This document shows, piece after piece, positions 34,764 through 43,316 of a stretch of 64,000 bases of DNA. The notes below the pieces were generated by a model, which made no database searches, had not been told where the DNA came from, and saw only the letters and a list, made by a program, of their open reading frames with translations. The stretch is from the NCBI GenBank assembly GCA_027920525.1, contig CP115858.1, positions 1,178,001-1,242,000 of the forward strand, written 5' to 3'. The stretch's first letter is position 1. Each line of letters opens with the position of its first letter. This DNA is from Chryseobacterium daecheongense. GTDB lineage: Bacteria > Bacteroidota > Bacteroidia > Flavobacteriales > Weeksellaceae. Made by a program: the position numbers and the translations under genes.

Positions 34764-34919
34764 ATGAAAAATCTGAATCTCCAAAAAGGAAAAAAATTAA
34801 ACAAAAAAGAGTTAAGAACAATTACCGGTGGACTACAAATGTGTGTGGATCCGGATACCAATCAATGCATCGCTTACGGGCGTCAGTGTGCAGAATTTCA
34901 ATGCAGATACATTCCTTAA
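34764..34919 (+). CDS. GG-leader Cys-rich peptide 1 (bacteriocin-like)
   Basis: A 51-residue peptide. The first 23 residues are a Lys-rich double-glycine leader (KKLNKKELRTITGG), the type cut by peptidase-containing ABC exporters. The mature part would be 28 residues with four cysteines at 27, 35, 42 and 47, ending ...CRYIP. Peptide 2 has the same Cys positions and ending. No SD sequence is seen, which is normal for the phylum. It is followed by its own terminator at 34935. Such peptides are known as class II bacteriocin-like products; the activity is not shown here and no exporter or immunity gene is nearby. Codons and composition fit the neighbours. Confidence 0.82.
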   Translation: MKNLNLQKGKKLNKKELRTITGGLQMCVDPDTNQCIAYGRQCAEFQCRYIP

Positions 34920-34934
34920 ATTGATATTTTTTAC

Positions 34935-34963
34935 GAAGCCACTCTTCCAAAGAGTGGTTTTTT
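34935..34963 (+). terminator. Terminator after peptide 1
   Basis: The stem CCACTCTT / AAGAGTGG is followed by a T6 run, 20 bp after the peptide stop. Confidence 0.85.
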
Positions 34964-35063
34964 GTATCATCCGGTCACAGTATTTAAATATCTTACCTGA
35001 CCAATCATTCAAAATAAGGAAATATTATGATCGCAAATTATTACTAAAACTAACAATATCATT

Positions 35064-35225
35064 ATGAAAAAACAAAATCTACAAAACGGAACAAAGTTAA
35101 ATAAAAAAGAGTTGAAAACAATTACAGGAGGCCTTATGCAGTGCCGTGATCCGAAAACCAATGGTTGCAGAATCATTTCAATGGGATGTGCAGAACCTGA
35201 ATGCCGTCCGGAATTGATTCCATAA
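35064..35225 (+). CDS. GG-leader Cys-rich peptide 2 (bacteriocin-like)
   Basis: A 53-residue peptide, paralogous to peptide 1. The leader ends KLNKKELKTITGG at residue 23. The predicted mature peptide has 30 residues with cysteines at 27, 35, 42 and 47, exactly as in peptide 1 (C-x7-C-x6-C-x4-C), and also shares CxDPxTNxC, GCAE/QCAE and the end IP. Two disulfides or a modification of the Cys are possible. It has its own weak terminator at 35250. The 140-bp spacing and separate terminators suggest each gene is transcribed on its own. Confidence 0.82.
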   Translation: MKKQNLQNGTKLNKKELKTITGGLMQCRDPKTNGCRIISMGCAEPECRPELIP

Positions 35226-35249
35226 TATCAGCTGTAAACTTTTTCACAT

Positions 35250-35278
35250 AAAACCATTCTGCACAAGGGTGGTTTTAC
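35250..35278 (+). terminator. Terminator after peptide 2
   Basis: A stem with G:U pairs (ACCATTCT / AGGGTGGT) is followed by TTTACTT, 25 bp after the peptide stop. Confidence 0.6.
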
Positions 35279-35389
35279 TTTAGCTAATCACTGTAAAATA
35301 ACAATTTAGACTATTATACAATTTACACTTCTACTTTGTACTTATTCTAGAGATCGTTATTTTTCACTAAACAATTAAAAATCAACCGC

Positions 35390-35581
35390 ATGAAAAATAA
35401 AAACTTTATAAAAGCAAAAAAATTGACAAAAAGAGAATTAAGAACAATCATCGGAGGAATGCTAGACTGTAAACAACCTATCGCATGTCCTACTTATCCC
35501 TGCGACCCTCCGCTTCCGGACTATCCTAACGGTTGTACAACCATTTCTCCAAGCTGTGCACAAAAAGAATGTCGCTTGTAA
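35390..35581 (+). CDS. GG-leader Cys-rich peptide 3 (bacteriocin-like, extended)
   Basis: A 63-residue peptide with the same type of leader (KKLTKRELRTIIGG, ending at residue 23). The mature part of 40 residues has six cysteines at 27, 33, 38, 49, 56 and 61. Its second half, NGC-TTIS-PSC-AQKEC-R, aligns with NGC-RIIS-MGC-AEPEC-R of peptide 2. A Pro-rich insert (PTYPCDPPLPDYP) with two extra cysteines replaces the short middle loop. It has a strong terminator at 35609. Together the three genes look like a diverged tandem family. Confidence 0.82.
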   Translation: MKNKNFIKAKKLTKRELRTIIGGMLDCKQPIACPTYPCDPPLPDYPNGCTTISPSCAQKECRL

Positions 35582-35608
35582 AAGCAATTGACATACAATT
35601 TTTATAAA

Positions 35609-35642
35609 AAAAACGCTCCCAAATTCATGGAAGCGTTTTTTA
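35609..35642. terminator. Intrinsic terminator after peptide 3
   Basis: The stem AAAACGCT / AGCGTTTT with flanking A- and T-runs lies between peptide gene 3 and the convergent ychF end at 35674, so it can serve both. Confidence 0.75.
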
Positions 35643-35673
35643 ATTACTATAACTTTAATATTTCTTTTATACT

Positions 35674-36765
35674 TTATACATTGAATCTGAAGTGCATAAT
35701 ATCACCATCCTGAACAATATATTCTTTTCCTTCCACAGATAGTTTTCCAGCCTCTTTTACTTTTGATTCCGAACCATATTGTACGTAGTCGTTATATTTG
35801 ATTACTTCTGCACGGATAAATCCTTTTTCAAAATCAGTATGGATAACTCCGGCTGCCTGAGGAGCAGTCCATCCCTGTCCGATAGTCCATGCTCTTACTT
35901 CTTTTACACCCGCAGTAAAATACGTCTGAAGCTTGAGAAGATCATATGCTTTTCTGATTAATCTGTTAACTCCGGGTTCTTCTAATCCCAGCTCTTCAAG
36001 GAAAATTTCTCTTTCTTCGAAAGTTTCAAGCTCATTGATATCAGCTTCAATCTGAGCAGCCAAAACCACAATTTCAGATCCTTCTTTTTGAGCCATTTCA
36101 TCAATTTTGGACACCCATTCGTTTCCATTCTTAATAGAATTCTCATCTACATTACAAACGTAAAGTACAGGTTTTTTTGTTAATAGCTGAATATCGTCAA
36201 TAATTGGTTTTGTAAGATCATTTACAGGAAACTCTCTTGCATTTCTTCCATCTTCAAGAAACTTCTGAAGGCTTTGCAGCGTTTCATAATTAAGAATGTC
36301 TTCTTTTTTTCCTGATTTGATAAATTTCTTAGCTTTATCAACTGCTTTTCCTACTGTTTCAAGGTCTTTCAGCTGAAGTTCAATATCAATAATTTCTTTA
36401 TCTCTCAAAGGGTCTACGGAACCTTCTACGTGAATGATGTTTCCATTATCAAAACATCTTAAAACATGGATAATTGCTTCACATTCGCGGATATTTGCAA
36501 GAAACTGGTTTCCTAAACCTTCTCCTTTGCTGGCTCCTTTTACTAAACCTGCAATATCTACAATCTCCACAACAGCCGGTAAAACTCTTTCAGGATTTAC
36601 TAATTTTTCCAACTCGAATAATCTTTGATCCGGTACTGATACCGTACCCAGGTTAGGTTCGATAGTACAGAAAGGATAATTGGCAGATTGAGCTTTTGCA
36701 TTGCTCAAACAGTTAAACAGAGTTGATTTACCAACGTTCGGCAATCCTACGATTCCACATTTCAT
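35674..36765 (-). CDS. ychF: Redox-regulated P-loop ATPase YchF (Obg family)
   Basis: A 363-residue cytoplasmic protein. The P-loop is GLPNVGKSTLFN at residues 6-17. The G4 motif reads CNVDEN rather than NKxD, which explains the preference for ATP over GTP. DIAGLVKGASKGEGLGNQFL is the switch region. The C-terminal TGS domain ends GEL-like (KLSVEGKEYIVQDGDIMHFRFNV). YchF binds ribosomes and affects stress responses. The TATCTTTG promoter box is at 36795-36802. It is monocistronic. Confidence 0.95.
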   Translation of the reverse strand: MKCGIVGLPNVGKSTLFNCLSNAKAQSANYPFCTIEPNLGTVSVPDQRLFELEKLVNPERVLPAVVEIVDIAGLVKGASKGEGLGNQFLANIRECEAIIHVLRCFDNGNIIHVEGSVDPLRDKEIIDIELQLKDLETVGKAVDKAKKFIKSGKKEDILNYETLQSLQKFLEDGRNAREFPVNDLTKPIIDDIQLLTKKPVLYVCNVDENSIKNGNEWVSKIDEMAQKEGSEIVVLAAQIEADINELETFEEREIFLEELGLEEPGVNRLIRKAYDLLKLQTYFTAGVKEVRAWTIGQGWTAPQAAGVIHTDFEKGFIRAEVIKYNDYVQYGSESKVKEAGKLSVEGKEYIVQDGDIMHFRFNV

Positions 36766-36794
36766 AATGAAACTATTTTATTTTTAAAGGTCTG

Positions 36795-36802
36795 CAAAGA
36801 TA
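36795..36802 (-). promoter_or_regulatory. -7 promoter box (TATCTTTG) of ychF
   Basis: An exact TAnnTTTG match on the minus strand, 29 nt upstream of the ychF ATG. Confidence 0.6.
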
Positions 36803-36828
36803 GTGATTTTAACACGAGTTTCATAATA

Positions 36829-36862
36829 AAAAAATCTGCCGGGAATCCGGCAGATTTTTTTT
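36829..36862 (-). terminator. Intrinsic terminator of the ferritin gene
   Basis: A strong stem AAAAAATCTGCCGG / CCGGCAGATTTTTT with a 4-nt loop, directly after the ferritin stop at 36877. Confidence 0.9.
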
Positions 36863-36876
36863 CATTTATTTTCACC

Positions 36877-37428
36877 TTAAGGATTTGCACCTGTAGCGTT
36901 CTGAGCTAAGGGAGCATCATCGGGTGTTTTTTCTAATGTCTTATCTAATGTAAACAGTGATTCGTCCGTTGCACGATCTCCACCAGCAATTTTTAGTTTA
37001 TCAATCAGGTTCTGAGCTAAAGTTTCCTCTTCAATCTGTTCCTGAACGAACCATTGCATAAAATTCCAAGTTGCCCAATCCTTTTCCTGAAGGGCAAGAT
37101 CAACAATTTTATATATCGATGTTGTATTGTCTACCTCGTGATTAAAAATGCCGTCAAAGCAAGCAGTCAGAGATTCAGGATCACTTGGAGGTGCAGGAAT
37201 GGCATCAACTTTAGGTTTTCCGCCTCTGTTCAGTACATATTCCATAAATTTGATAGAATGGTTTCTCTCTTCCTGCGCATGCCTGTATAGAAAGTTAGCA
37301 ATACCCTGGTATCCTTTATCATCAGCCCATATTCCATAAGAAAGGAAAGTGTGTGCTGCATGAATTTCTTTATTCATCTGATCGCTCAAGGCTTTTTCCA
37401 CCGCAGGTGAAAGTCTGTTCGTATTCAT
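36877..37428 (-). CDS. ftnA: Bacterial non-haem ferritin
   Basis: A 183-residue iron-storage protein that assembles as a 24-mer in the cytoplasm. Ferroxidase ligands are in place: Glu21 (MNKEIHAAH), Glu54 and His57 (QEERNHSIKF), and Glu in FNHEVDNTTS and QEQIEEETL. They match E. coli FtnA Glu17/Glu50/His53 with an offset of four. A C-terminal extension of about 20 residues rich in Asp/Pro/Ala (TLEKTPDDAPLAQNATGANP) is longer than in FtnA. It is monocistronic, with a strong terminator. Confidence 0.93.
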   Translation of the reverse strand: MNTNRLSPAVEKALSDQMNKEIHAAHTFLSYGIWADDKGYQGIANFLYRHAQEERNHSIKFMEYVLNRGGKPKVDAIPAPPSDPESLTACFDGIFNHEVDNTTSIYKIVDLALQEKDWATWNFMQWFVQEQIEEETLAQNLIDKLKIAGGDRATDESLFTLDKTLEKTPDDAPLAQNATGANP

Positions 37429-37571
37429 AATATTTTATTTTTAGTGATTATGAATATAATCCTGCAAAAATGGTTCCGATAAAGTTCTTATTCTTTTAAA
37501 AAAACACTAAAATCACAACATAAAATACTAGCAAACAATATTTTAAGCTAATAATTTATAGTTATTCTAAA

Positions 37572-37602
37572 ATAAAAGCAGCTCTTGTAAAGCTGCTTTT
37601 AT
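37572..37602 (-). terminator. Intrinsic terminator of the GHL10 gene
   Basis: The stem ATAAAAGCAGCT / AGCTGCTTTTAT lies 67 bp after the stop codon at 37669 in the direction of transcription. A T-run is present on the minus strand. Confidence 0.7.
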
Positions 37603-37668
37603 TGTATCGGTATCGGTACCAATAACATATCATTTATTCTTTTGCTTTATAGTTTTGGAAGCCTTTTA

Positions 37669-39273
37669 TTATTTTATTTTTTTTGCCATGTAATCACTTT
37701 CATTTCCCAGCCGGTCAATTGCTTTAATGGCAATCGCATTTAAAGTTTTTCCATCCTTATATTTAGGAATATCTTTTGAAAGTGTATCTAAAGTCAGAAT
37801 TTCAATTTCCCAAACGCCATTATATTGCTTAAATAATGCCCACTGAAATACATCTTTCAAATTTTTATTACTCCAGCTTGCCTGAGCAAAACTTCCGTTA
37901 TCGGCCACAAACAATGTTGGGGTTGCGAGAGGAGCAGCTTTAATCCATGGACTTTTAGGCACCAAAGCCTTTTCTTTATAGGGCCCGTTTCTCAGGGTGC
38001 TTAACATCGAAGGATTTCTCGTAAGCCCTGCGATGCTCCAATGGATTTCACCGGCATCACCTTTCAGAATCTGTCTGGAAAGTTCTATTTGGTTTTTAAT
38101 CTCGGAAGGACGATCAGAAGTCCTGATTTCCACTGTATTTAATCCCGGCCATAGGTGGCGTTTCATTGTATTTTCAGATTCCCACCAATTCAGCAAGGCT
38201 TCAAAACCCTGCCCTTTAGAATCAATAGGCCAGTACAGTTGGGGAGAAAAATAGTCTACCCATCCTTTATTTAACCATAATTTAGCATCTGCATACAATT
38301 CGTCATATTGAGAAGATCCTGTAATTCCCGCAGGATAACCCGGTTTCCAGATCCCGAACGGGCTGATTCCGAATTTTACATAATTTTTTTCCGCATGAAC
38401 TTCTTTGTAAATTCTTTCAACAAATTTATTGACATTATCTCTTCTCCAATCTGCCCGGGATAAAGTTCCTCCACTGCTTACATATGCATTCCAAGTAGCG
38501 TTATCAGGGAAATCACCTCCTTTATTATAAGTTGCATAAGGATAAAAATAATCATCAAAATGCACCGCATCTATATCATATCTCTGCACGATATCCTTTA
38601 CCACATTAGAAACGTGTCCCTGTGTTTTAGGATTCGCAGGATCAAACCAATACATCCCGTTTTTTAGTCTTACCACAATGTCAGAAAGCTTATTGGCCAT
38701 AGAAAGGCTGTTCACAGCTCCTCCGTTTGTATGATGTGCACGGTAAGGATTAAGCCAGACATGAAGCTCCAGACCTCTTTTGTGGGACTCTTCAATCCAG
38801 AACTGTAACGGATCATAATTGGGATAAGGGGATCTCCCGGTCTCTCCTGTCAGAAAATAAGACCAAGGTTCAATAGAACTGGTGTATAATGCATCCGCAG
38901 AGGGACGTACCTGAAATATTACAGCATTAAAGTTGTTATCTTTCAGCATATCCAGCATACTGATGGCTTCGGCCTTTTGCTGATCAATAGATAAATCGTT
39001 TCTTGAAGGCCAGTTGATATTCGCAACACTGGCAATCCATGCACCCCGGAATTCCCTGTTAATAGCCGGAAGATTAACTTTAAAAACCTCATCGGCTGGT
39101 GGTACAGGAACTGGTTTAGTATTAGCCACAGGAGGCTTTGATATATTTTTAACGGGATTGGCTATATTTGGATTTCTGGTTGGTTTTACCGTATTATTCT
39201 GAACGGTACGGGAACTTCCACAAGATGCCAGTACCCCCAGCAATATGATCAATTTTAAATTACTAACTTTCAT
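37669..39273 (-). CDS. GHL10/DUF187 family glycoside-hydrolase-like lipoprotein
   Basis: A 534-residue lipoprotein from MKVSNLKLIIL. A TTG codon three residues upstream lies in the -7 box and is rejected. The lipobox LASC puts the lipid-bearing Cys at residue 18. A Pro/Asn-rich linker follows, then the GHL10 TIM barrel at about 60-400: FRGAWIASVANINWPSR, LDMLKDNNFNAVIFQVRPSA, LHVWLNPYRAH and DAVHFDDYFYPY, with the acid HFDDY as likely catalytic region. The last 100 residues resemble a fibronectin III-like domain. Related enzymes act on peptidoglycan or other glycans. The substrate is inferred only. TAGTTTTG lies 6 nt upstream of the ATG. Confidence 0.87.
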   Translation of the reverse strand: MKVSNLKLIILLGVLASCGSSRTVQNNTVKPTRNPNIANPVKNISKPPVANTKPVPVPPADEVFKVNLPAINREFRGAWIASVANINWPSRNDLSIDQQKAEAISMLDMLKDNNFNAVIFQVRPSADALYTSSIEPWSYFLTGETGRSPYPNYDPLQFWIEESHKRGLELHVWLNPYRAHHTNGGAVNSLSMANKLSDIVVRLKNGMYWFDPANPKTQGHVSNVVKDIVQRYDIDAVHFDDYFYPYATYNKGGDFPDNATWNAYVSSGGTLSRADWRRDNVNKFVERIYKEVHAEKNYVKFGISPFGIWKPGYPAGITGSSQYDELYADAKLWLNKGWVDYFSPQLYWPIDSKGQGFEALLNWWESENTMKRHLWPGLNTVEIRTSDRPSEIKNQIELSRQILKGDAGEIHWSIAGLTRNPSMLSTLRNGPYKEKALVPKSPWIKAAPLATPTLFVADNGSFAQASWSNKNLKDVFQWALFKQYNGVWEIEILTLDTLSKDIPKYKDGKTLNAIAIKAIDRLGNESDYMAKKIK

Positions 39274-39279
39274 AGGGTG

Positions 39280-39287
39280 CAAAACTA
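39280..39287 (-). promoter_or_regulatory. -7 promoter box (TAGTTTTG) next to the GHL10 start codon
   Basis: An exact TAnnTTTG match followed by CACCCT and then the ATG. Transcription would begin at or within a few bases of the start codon. Confidence 0.5.
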
Positions 39288-39356
39288 CATTAAATTATTT
39301 TTTTAGTTTTTTAAAAATATTATAATAAATTGAATTAATTCAACTTTTATATATAA

Positions 39357-39381
39357 AAAAAGCCTCGATTTTCGAGGCTTT
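39357..39381 (-). terminator. Intrinsic terminator of typA
   Basis: The stem AAAGCCTCGA / TCGAGGCTTT is followed by a T-run on the minus strand, just after the typA stop. Confidence 0.88.
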
Positions 39382-39399
39382 CACTTATATTGAATTTCA

Positions 39400-41205
39400 T
39401 TATGCTTTCGCAGATCTTTCCAGTCTTTTTCTTTCTTCTTCAGAAAGTACTTTCTTTCTCATTCTGATGAAGTTTGGAGTTACCTCGATTGCCTCATCAC
39501 CCTGGATATATTCCATACATTCTTCTAATGAGAATAAGATTTTCGGAGCAACACCAGTATCTTTATCTTTTCCAGAAGCTCTCATGTTATTCAACTGTTT
39601 TGCTTCTACGATGTTTACTACTAAATCTCCTGGTTTGTTTTGTTCACCAATGATCATACCTGCATAGATTTCCTCACCCGGATCAACAAAGAACTTACCT
39701 CTATCCTGAAGTTTAGCAATAGAATATTCAGTAGCCGGACCTTGAGTTTTGCTGATCAATACACCATTGTTTCTTCCAGGAATAGCACCTTTAAATGGCT
39801 TATATTCTGTAAAACGGTGTGCCATAATAGCTTCACCAGCTGTAGCAGTTAACATTTGAGAACGCAATCCTATCAAACCTCTTGAAGGAATCTCAAATTC
39901 CATATGTTGCATTTCTCCTTTAGTTTCCATAATGTGAAGATCCCCTTTTCTTTGAGTTGCCAAATCGATAACTCTTGAAGCATACTCTTCAGGAACATCA
40001 ACAACCAATGATTCATAAGGCTCACATTTTTCACCGTCAATTTCTCTTAAGATAACTTGTGGCTGACCGATTGTCATTTCATAACCTTCTCTTCTCATTG
40101 TTTCGATCAAAACTGATAAGTGAAGAATACCTCTACCAAAAACAAGGAATGTATTGGCATCATCAGTCTGTTGAACTCTTAATGCTAAGTTTTTCTCCAA
40201 TTCTTTCGTTAATCTTTCTTTCAGGTGATTTGAAGTAACATATTTACCGTCTTTTCCGAAGAAAGGTGAATTGTTAATAGAGAACGTCATGTTCAACGTA
40301 GGCTCATCAATTGCAGTTCTTGGTAATGGTTCAGGATTTTCCATATCCACAAAAGAATCACCAATCTGGAAAGAGTCGAAACCTACTACAGCACAGATAT
40401 CTCCAGCTTGTACTTCAGTTACTTTTTTCTTTCCTAAACCTTCAAAAACGTATAATTCTTTTACTTTTCCTTTTACAATTTTACCATCAGCCTGAGCAAG
40501 ACCAATCCACTGAGATTCTTTAATCTCACCTCTTGTTACTTTTCCGATTGCAATTCTTCCCAGGAAAGAAGAATAATCAAGAGAAGTAATTTGCATTTGA
40601 AGATTACCTTCAGATACTTTCGGAGCAGGAACATATTGTAAGATACCATCTAATAATGGTAAAATATCTTCCGTTTGCTCTAGTGAAGTATTGAACCAAC
40701 CTTGTTTTGAAGATCCATAGAAGGTTGGGAAATCCAATTGCTCTTCAGTAGCTTCCAGGTTGAAGAATAAATCAAATACCTGATCATGTACTTCATCCGG
40801 ACGACAGTTTGGTTTGTCTACTTTATTGATAACTACTAATGGTCTTAACCCTAATTCCAATGCTTTTTGCAATACGAATCTTGTTTGTGGCATAGGCCCT
40901 TCGAAAGCATCAACTAACAAAATTACACCATCTGCCATTTTAAGAACTCTCTCTACTTCACCACCAAAATCGGCGTGACCAGGAGTATCGATTACGTTAA
41001 TTTTAACGTCTTTATAAGTAACAGAAATATTTTTAGATAAAATGGTAATCCCTCTTTCTCTTTCAAGATCGTTATTATCCATTATTAATTCTCCACTTTC
41101 CTGATTTTCTCTGAAAATGTTTGTAGCATGAATAATCTTGTCAACCAAAGTCGTCTTCCCGTGGTCAACGTGTGCGATAATCGCAATATTTCTAATGTTT
41201 TGCAT
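39400..41205 (-). CDS. typA: Ribosome-associated GTPase TypA/BipA
   Basis: A 601-residue translational GTPase that binds the 70S ribosome and aids assembly and stress growth. G1 is AHVDHGKTTL, G2 ERGITILSKN, G3 DTPGHADFG, G4 NKVDKP. Domain II and the EF-G-like domains III and V follow, then the BipA C-terminal domain (SLEECMEYIQGDEAIEVTPN). It has full length. The promoter box TATTTTTG precedes it with the same GCACCC downstream stretch as the GHL10 gene. Monocistronic. Confidence 0.96.
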   Translation of the reverse strand: MQNIRNIAIIAHVDHGKTTLVDKIIHATNIFRENQESGELIMDNNDLERERGITILSKNISVTYKDVKINVIDTPGHADFGGEVERVLKMADGVILLVDAFEGPMPQTRFVLQKALELGLRPLVVINKVDKPNCRPDEVHDQVFDLFFNLEATEEQLDFPTFYGSSKQGWFNTSLEQTEDILPLLDGILQYVPAPKVSEGNLQMQITSLDYSSFLGRIAIGKVTRGEIKESQWIGLAQADGKIVKGKVKELYVFEGLGKKKVTEVQAGDICAVVGFDSFQIGDSFVDMENPEPLPRTAIDEPTLNMTFSINNSPFFGKDGKYVTSNHLKERLTKELEKNLALRVQQTDDANTFLVFGRGILHLSVLIETMRREGYEMTIGQPQVILREIDGEKCEPYESLVVDVPEEYASRVIDLATQRKGDLHIMETKGEMQHMEFEIPSRGLIGLRSQMLTATAGEAIMAHRFTEYKPFKGAIPGRNNGVLISKTQGPATEYSIAKLQDRGKFFVDPGEEIYAGMIIGEQNKPGDLVVNIVEAKQLNNMRASGKDKDTGVAPKILFSLEECMEYIQGDEAIEVTPNFIRMRKKVLSEEERKRLERSAKA

Positions 41206-41391
41206 GAATGATTTTTACGGGTGCAAAAATAGTGTTTTTTAATTAATTAATCAGTATGATTATACATTATTTAACAAATTCATAATGAGAAAGTTAAAAT
41301 AAATCACATGGCAATGGGCTCCCCGGCTCCTTATTCCAAAGTACACATATACCTGACCATCCAGCTGTTAGGCGTTCATTACATCATACCT

Positions 41392-41658
41392 TCATCTGTA
41401 TTTTCTAAAAAAATAAACCAATACCATCTGAATAACAAGAACCACACAAAATCTTAATAAAAAAGATTTTTTCGAAATTTTATGTCTAAAGATAAAAATT
41501 CCGAATATTCCTCCTACACTGCCGCCAAACAGGGCCAATGCCAAAAGTATGTTTTCAGAAATCCTTCTTTGATGCATTTTAGCCTTTCGTTTATCGATTC
41601 CGAATATAAAAAAGCACACCAGATTAATAGCCAACAAATAATAGATCATATCCTGCAA
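41392..41658 (-). CDS. DUF1294 small membrane protein
   Basis: An 88-residue integral membrane protein of the DUF1294 family: YYLLAINLVCFFIFGIDKRKAK, RRISENILLALALFGGSVGG and FRHKISKKSFLLRF, with two or three membrane helices. The function is unknown; in larger proteins the domain accompanies nucleases or cold-shock domains. A start three residues later (MIYYLL) is equally possible. It is a single gene in the stretch between typA and the DJ-1/PfpI gene. Confidence 0.85.
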   Translation of the reverse strand: MQDMIYYLLAINLVCFFIFGIDKRKAKMHQRRISENILLALALFGGSVGGIFGIFIFRHKISKKSFLLRFCVVLVIQMVLVYFFRKYR

Positions 41659-41742
41659 ATGTACGATCCTTGTAAAAAATAAGGCATAGTAATTAAAATT
41701 TAACCACTATGCCCTATCTTATATTTGATCAGAAATTATAAA

Positions 41743-42279
41743 TTAACCGTGCTTTCCTTCTCTTATTTCCTCAACCATCTTAGCATTAAATGCTGGCAAA
41801 TCTTTCGGTGTTCTGCTTGTAACAAGACCATTATCCACTACAACTTCTTTATCTTCCCACAAAGCTCCTGCATTTTTTAGATCTTCGCTTATTGAATTCA
41901 CAGAGGTCATATTTTTTCCGTCTACAACTTTTGCGTTGATCAGGATTTGTGGACCATGGCAAATCGCCGCAACGGGTTTTTTCTGCTGAAAAAAATCTTG
42001 TACAAAATGGAGTGCTTTGTCATTTGTTCTTAACTGATCGGGATTGATCACCCCTCCAGGTAATACCAGTGCATCATAATCTGAAGCATTTGCTTCATTA
42101 AGATTTTTGTCAACAGTGTATTCTTTACCCCAGTCTTTTTCGGCCCATGCTTTTATGGTTCCGGAATCGGGGCTTACAATATGCGCGGTCCAACCTTGTT
42201 GTTCCAAAAATTCTTTTGGTGATTGTAACTCACTTTCTTCAAAACCATGGGTTGCCAGAATTGCAATTTTTTTCGACAT
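41743..42279 (-). CDS. DJ-1/PfpI family protein (type 1 glutamine amidotransferase-like)
   Basis: A 178-residue protein from MSKKIAILATHGFEESEL. An upstream in-frame ATG at 42345 would add a low-complexity run (RARHHFFFF) and is rejected. The nucleophile elbow AAICHGPQ holds Cys107 and His108, with Glu14 or Glu15 near the active site and ALVLPGGVINPDQLR as the second loop. Members act as proteases, chaperones or glyoxalase/deglycase enzymes; which applies is debated. Cytoplasmic. It probably responds to stress. Confidence 0.9.
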   Translation of the reverse strand: MSKKIAILATHGFEESELQSPKEFLEQQGWTAHIVSPDSGTIKAWAEKDWGKEYTVDKNLNEANASDYDALVLPGGVINPDQLRTNDKALHFVQDFFQQKKPVAAICHGPQILINAKVVDGKNMTSVNSISEDLKNAGALWEDKEVVVDNGLVTSRTPKDLPAFNAKMVEEIREGKHG

Positions 42280-42365
42280 AATATTAAAATTTTTGGTGTT
42301 ATTAATTAAGAAGAAGAAAAAATGATGCCGAGCCCGTGTTATCAATTACTAAAAAAAGTTAAACA

Positions 42366-42393
42366 TAAAAAAAGAGCTGCTTAATAGCAGCTC
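42366..42393 (-). terminator. Intrinsic terminator of the YceI gene
   Basis: The stem GAGCTGCT / AGCAGCTC with a 4-nt loop is followed by a T-run on the minus strand, about 23 bp after the stop at 42416. Confidence 0.85.
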
Positions 42394-42415
42394 CCTATTT
42401 AATATATCTAACAAA

Positions 42416-43093
42416 TTATTTTTTTGCTTTCACATTAACGCCGATCTCAATGTCTTTACTAATCATCCATTCAGCAGGGTCTGCTTCGGAAGTTCCGAAT
42501 TTAATTCCCCAATCAGCTCTGTTTACAGTAAATTTAGCATCTATAGAAGCGGAATTAGCTGTTGCTTCTACTTTCGCTGGGAAAGTTACATTCATTGTTT
42601 TTCCCAATAGCGTAAGATTACCGCTTATTGTTTTATTTGCACCTGCCACAGCATCTTTAGGAGCTTCTTTAAGGTCCGCTACACTGGTAATTTTAAAATC
42701 TGAAACCGGATTCTTCTCTACATTAAAGAAGTCAGGAGTTTTTAAATGCGTTACCAGATCTTCCGGCTTCTTGTCTTTTTCAGTTACTGAAGCAGGATCC
42801 ACTTTAATAGAAGTCATGTCGATAACAAAATTTCCTGCAGAAACCTGATTTCCTTCAACACTAAGGTCACCTGATTTTACATTAAGAGTTCCCCAACGTG
42901 GAGCAAAACCTCCTTTATGGTAAGCTTTCCAGTTAACCACAGAAGCTACTGTATCTACGGCAAGCACTTCTCCTTTGCTTTCAGCAACAGCCTGTTCCTG
43001 GCCAGCAGCCGAAGCCTCCGCTGATTTCTCTTTAGTACATGATGCCATAAGCAATCCTACTCCTACTAACGCGATAACACTAATTTTTTTCAT
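42416..43093 (-). CDS. YceI family lipoprotein
   Basis: A 225-residue lipoprotein with lipobox LLMASC and an Ala/Glu-rich linker (EKSAEASAAGQEQAVAESKG in part). The YceI lipocalin-like barrel covers residues about 42-225 (TVASVVNWKAYHK, GNFVIDMTSIKVD, FFNVEKNPVSDFKITSV, GNLTLLGKTMNVTFPA, NRADWGIKFG). Members bind long hydrophobic molecules such as isoprenoids. It faces the periplasm. It is monocistronic and divergent from tex. Confidence 0.92.
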   Translation of the reverse strand: MKKISVIALVGVGLLMASCTKEKSAEASAAGQEQAVAESKGEVLAVDTVASVVNWKAYHKGGFAPRWGTLNVKSGDLSVEGNQVSAGNFVIDMTSIKVDPASVTEKDKKPEDLVTHLKTPDFFNVEKNPVSDFKITSVADLKEAPKDAVAGANKTISGNLTLLGKTMNVTFPAKVEATANSASIDAKFTVNRADWGIKFGTSEADPAEWMISKDIEIGVNVKAKK

Positions 43094-43316
43094 ATTTTAT
43101 TTTTTTAAAAAGTTTTTGAACTGATCAGGATTGATTCCTTAATTCTGAAATTCAAAAGTAGAAAAACCTTATTACTTATTCTCTTATCATACATCAAGAA
43201 ATTAAGTTTCTATTTTCAGATATCCATCATAAAGTCCTAAAACCATACAAATATGTAAGGTGTAAGATATTTCACTCACCATATAAATTGCCTATTTTAG
43301 CAGTCTAAAATTTAGA

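Noticed and set aside
34828-35067. 79-residue open frame overlapping peptide gene 1
   Set aside because: It runs in another frame through the peptide gene and its terminator, has no family pattern, and the in-frame GG-leader peptide explains the locus better.
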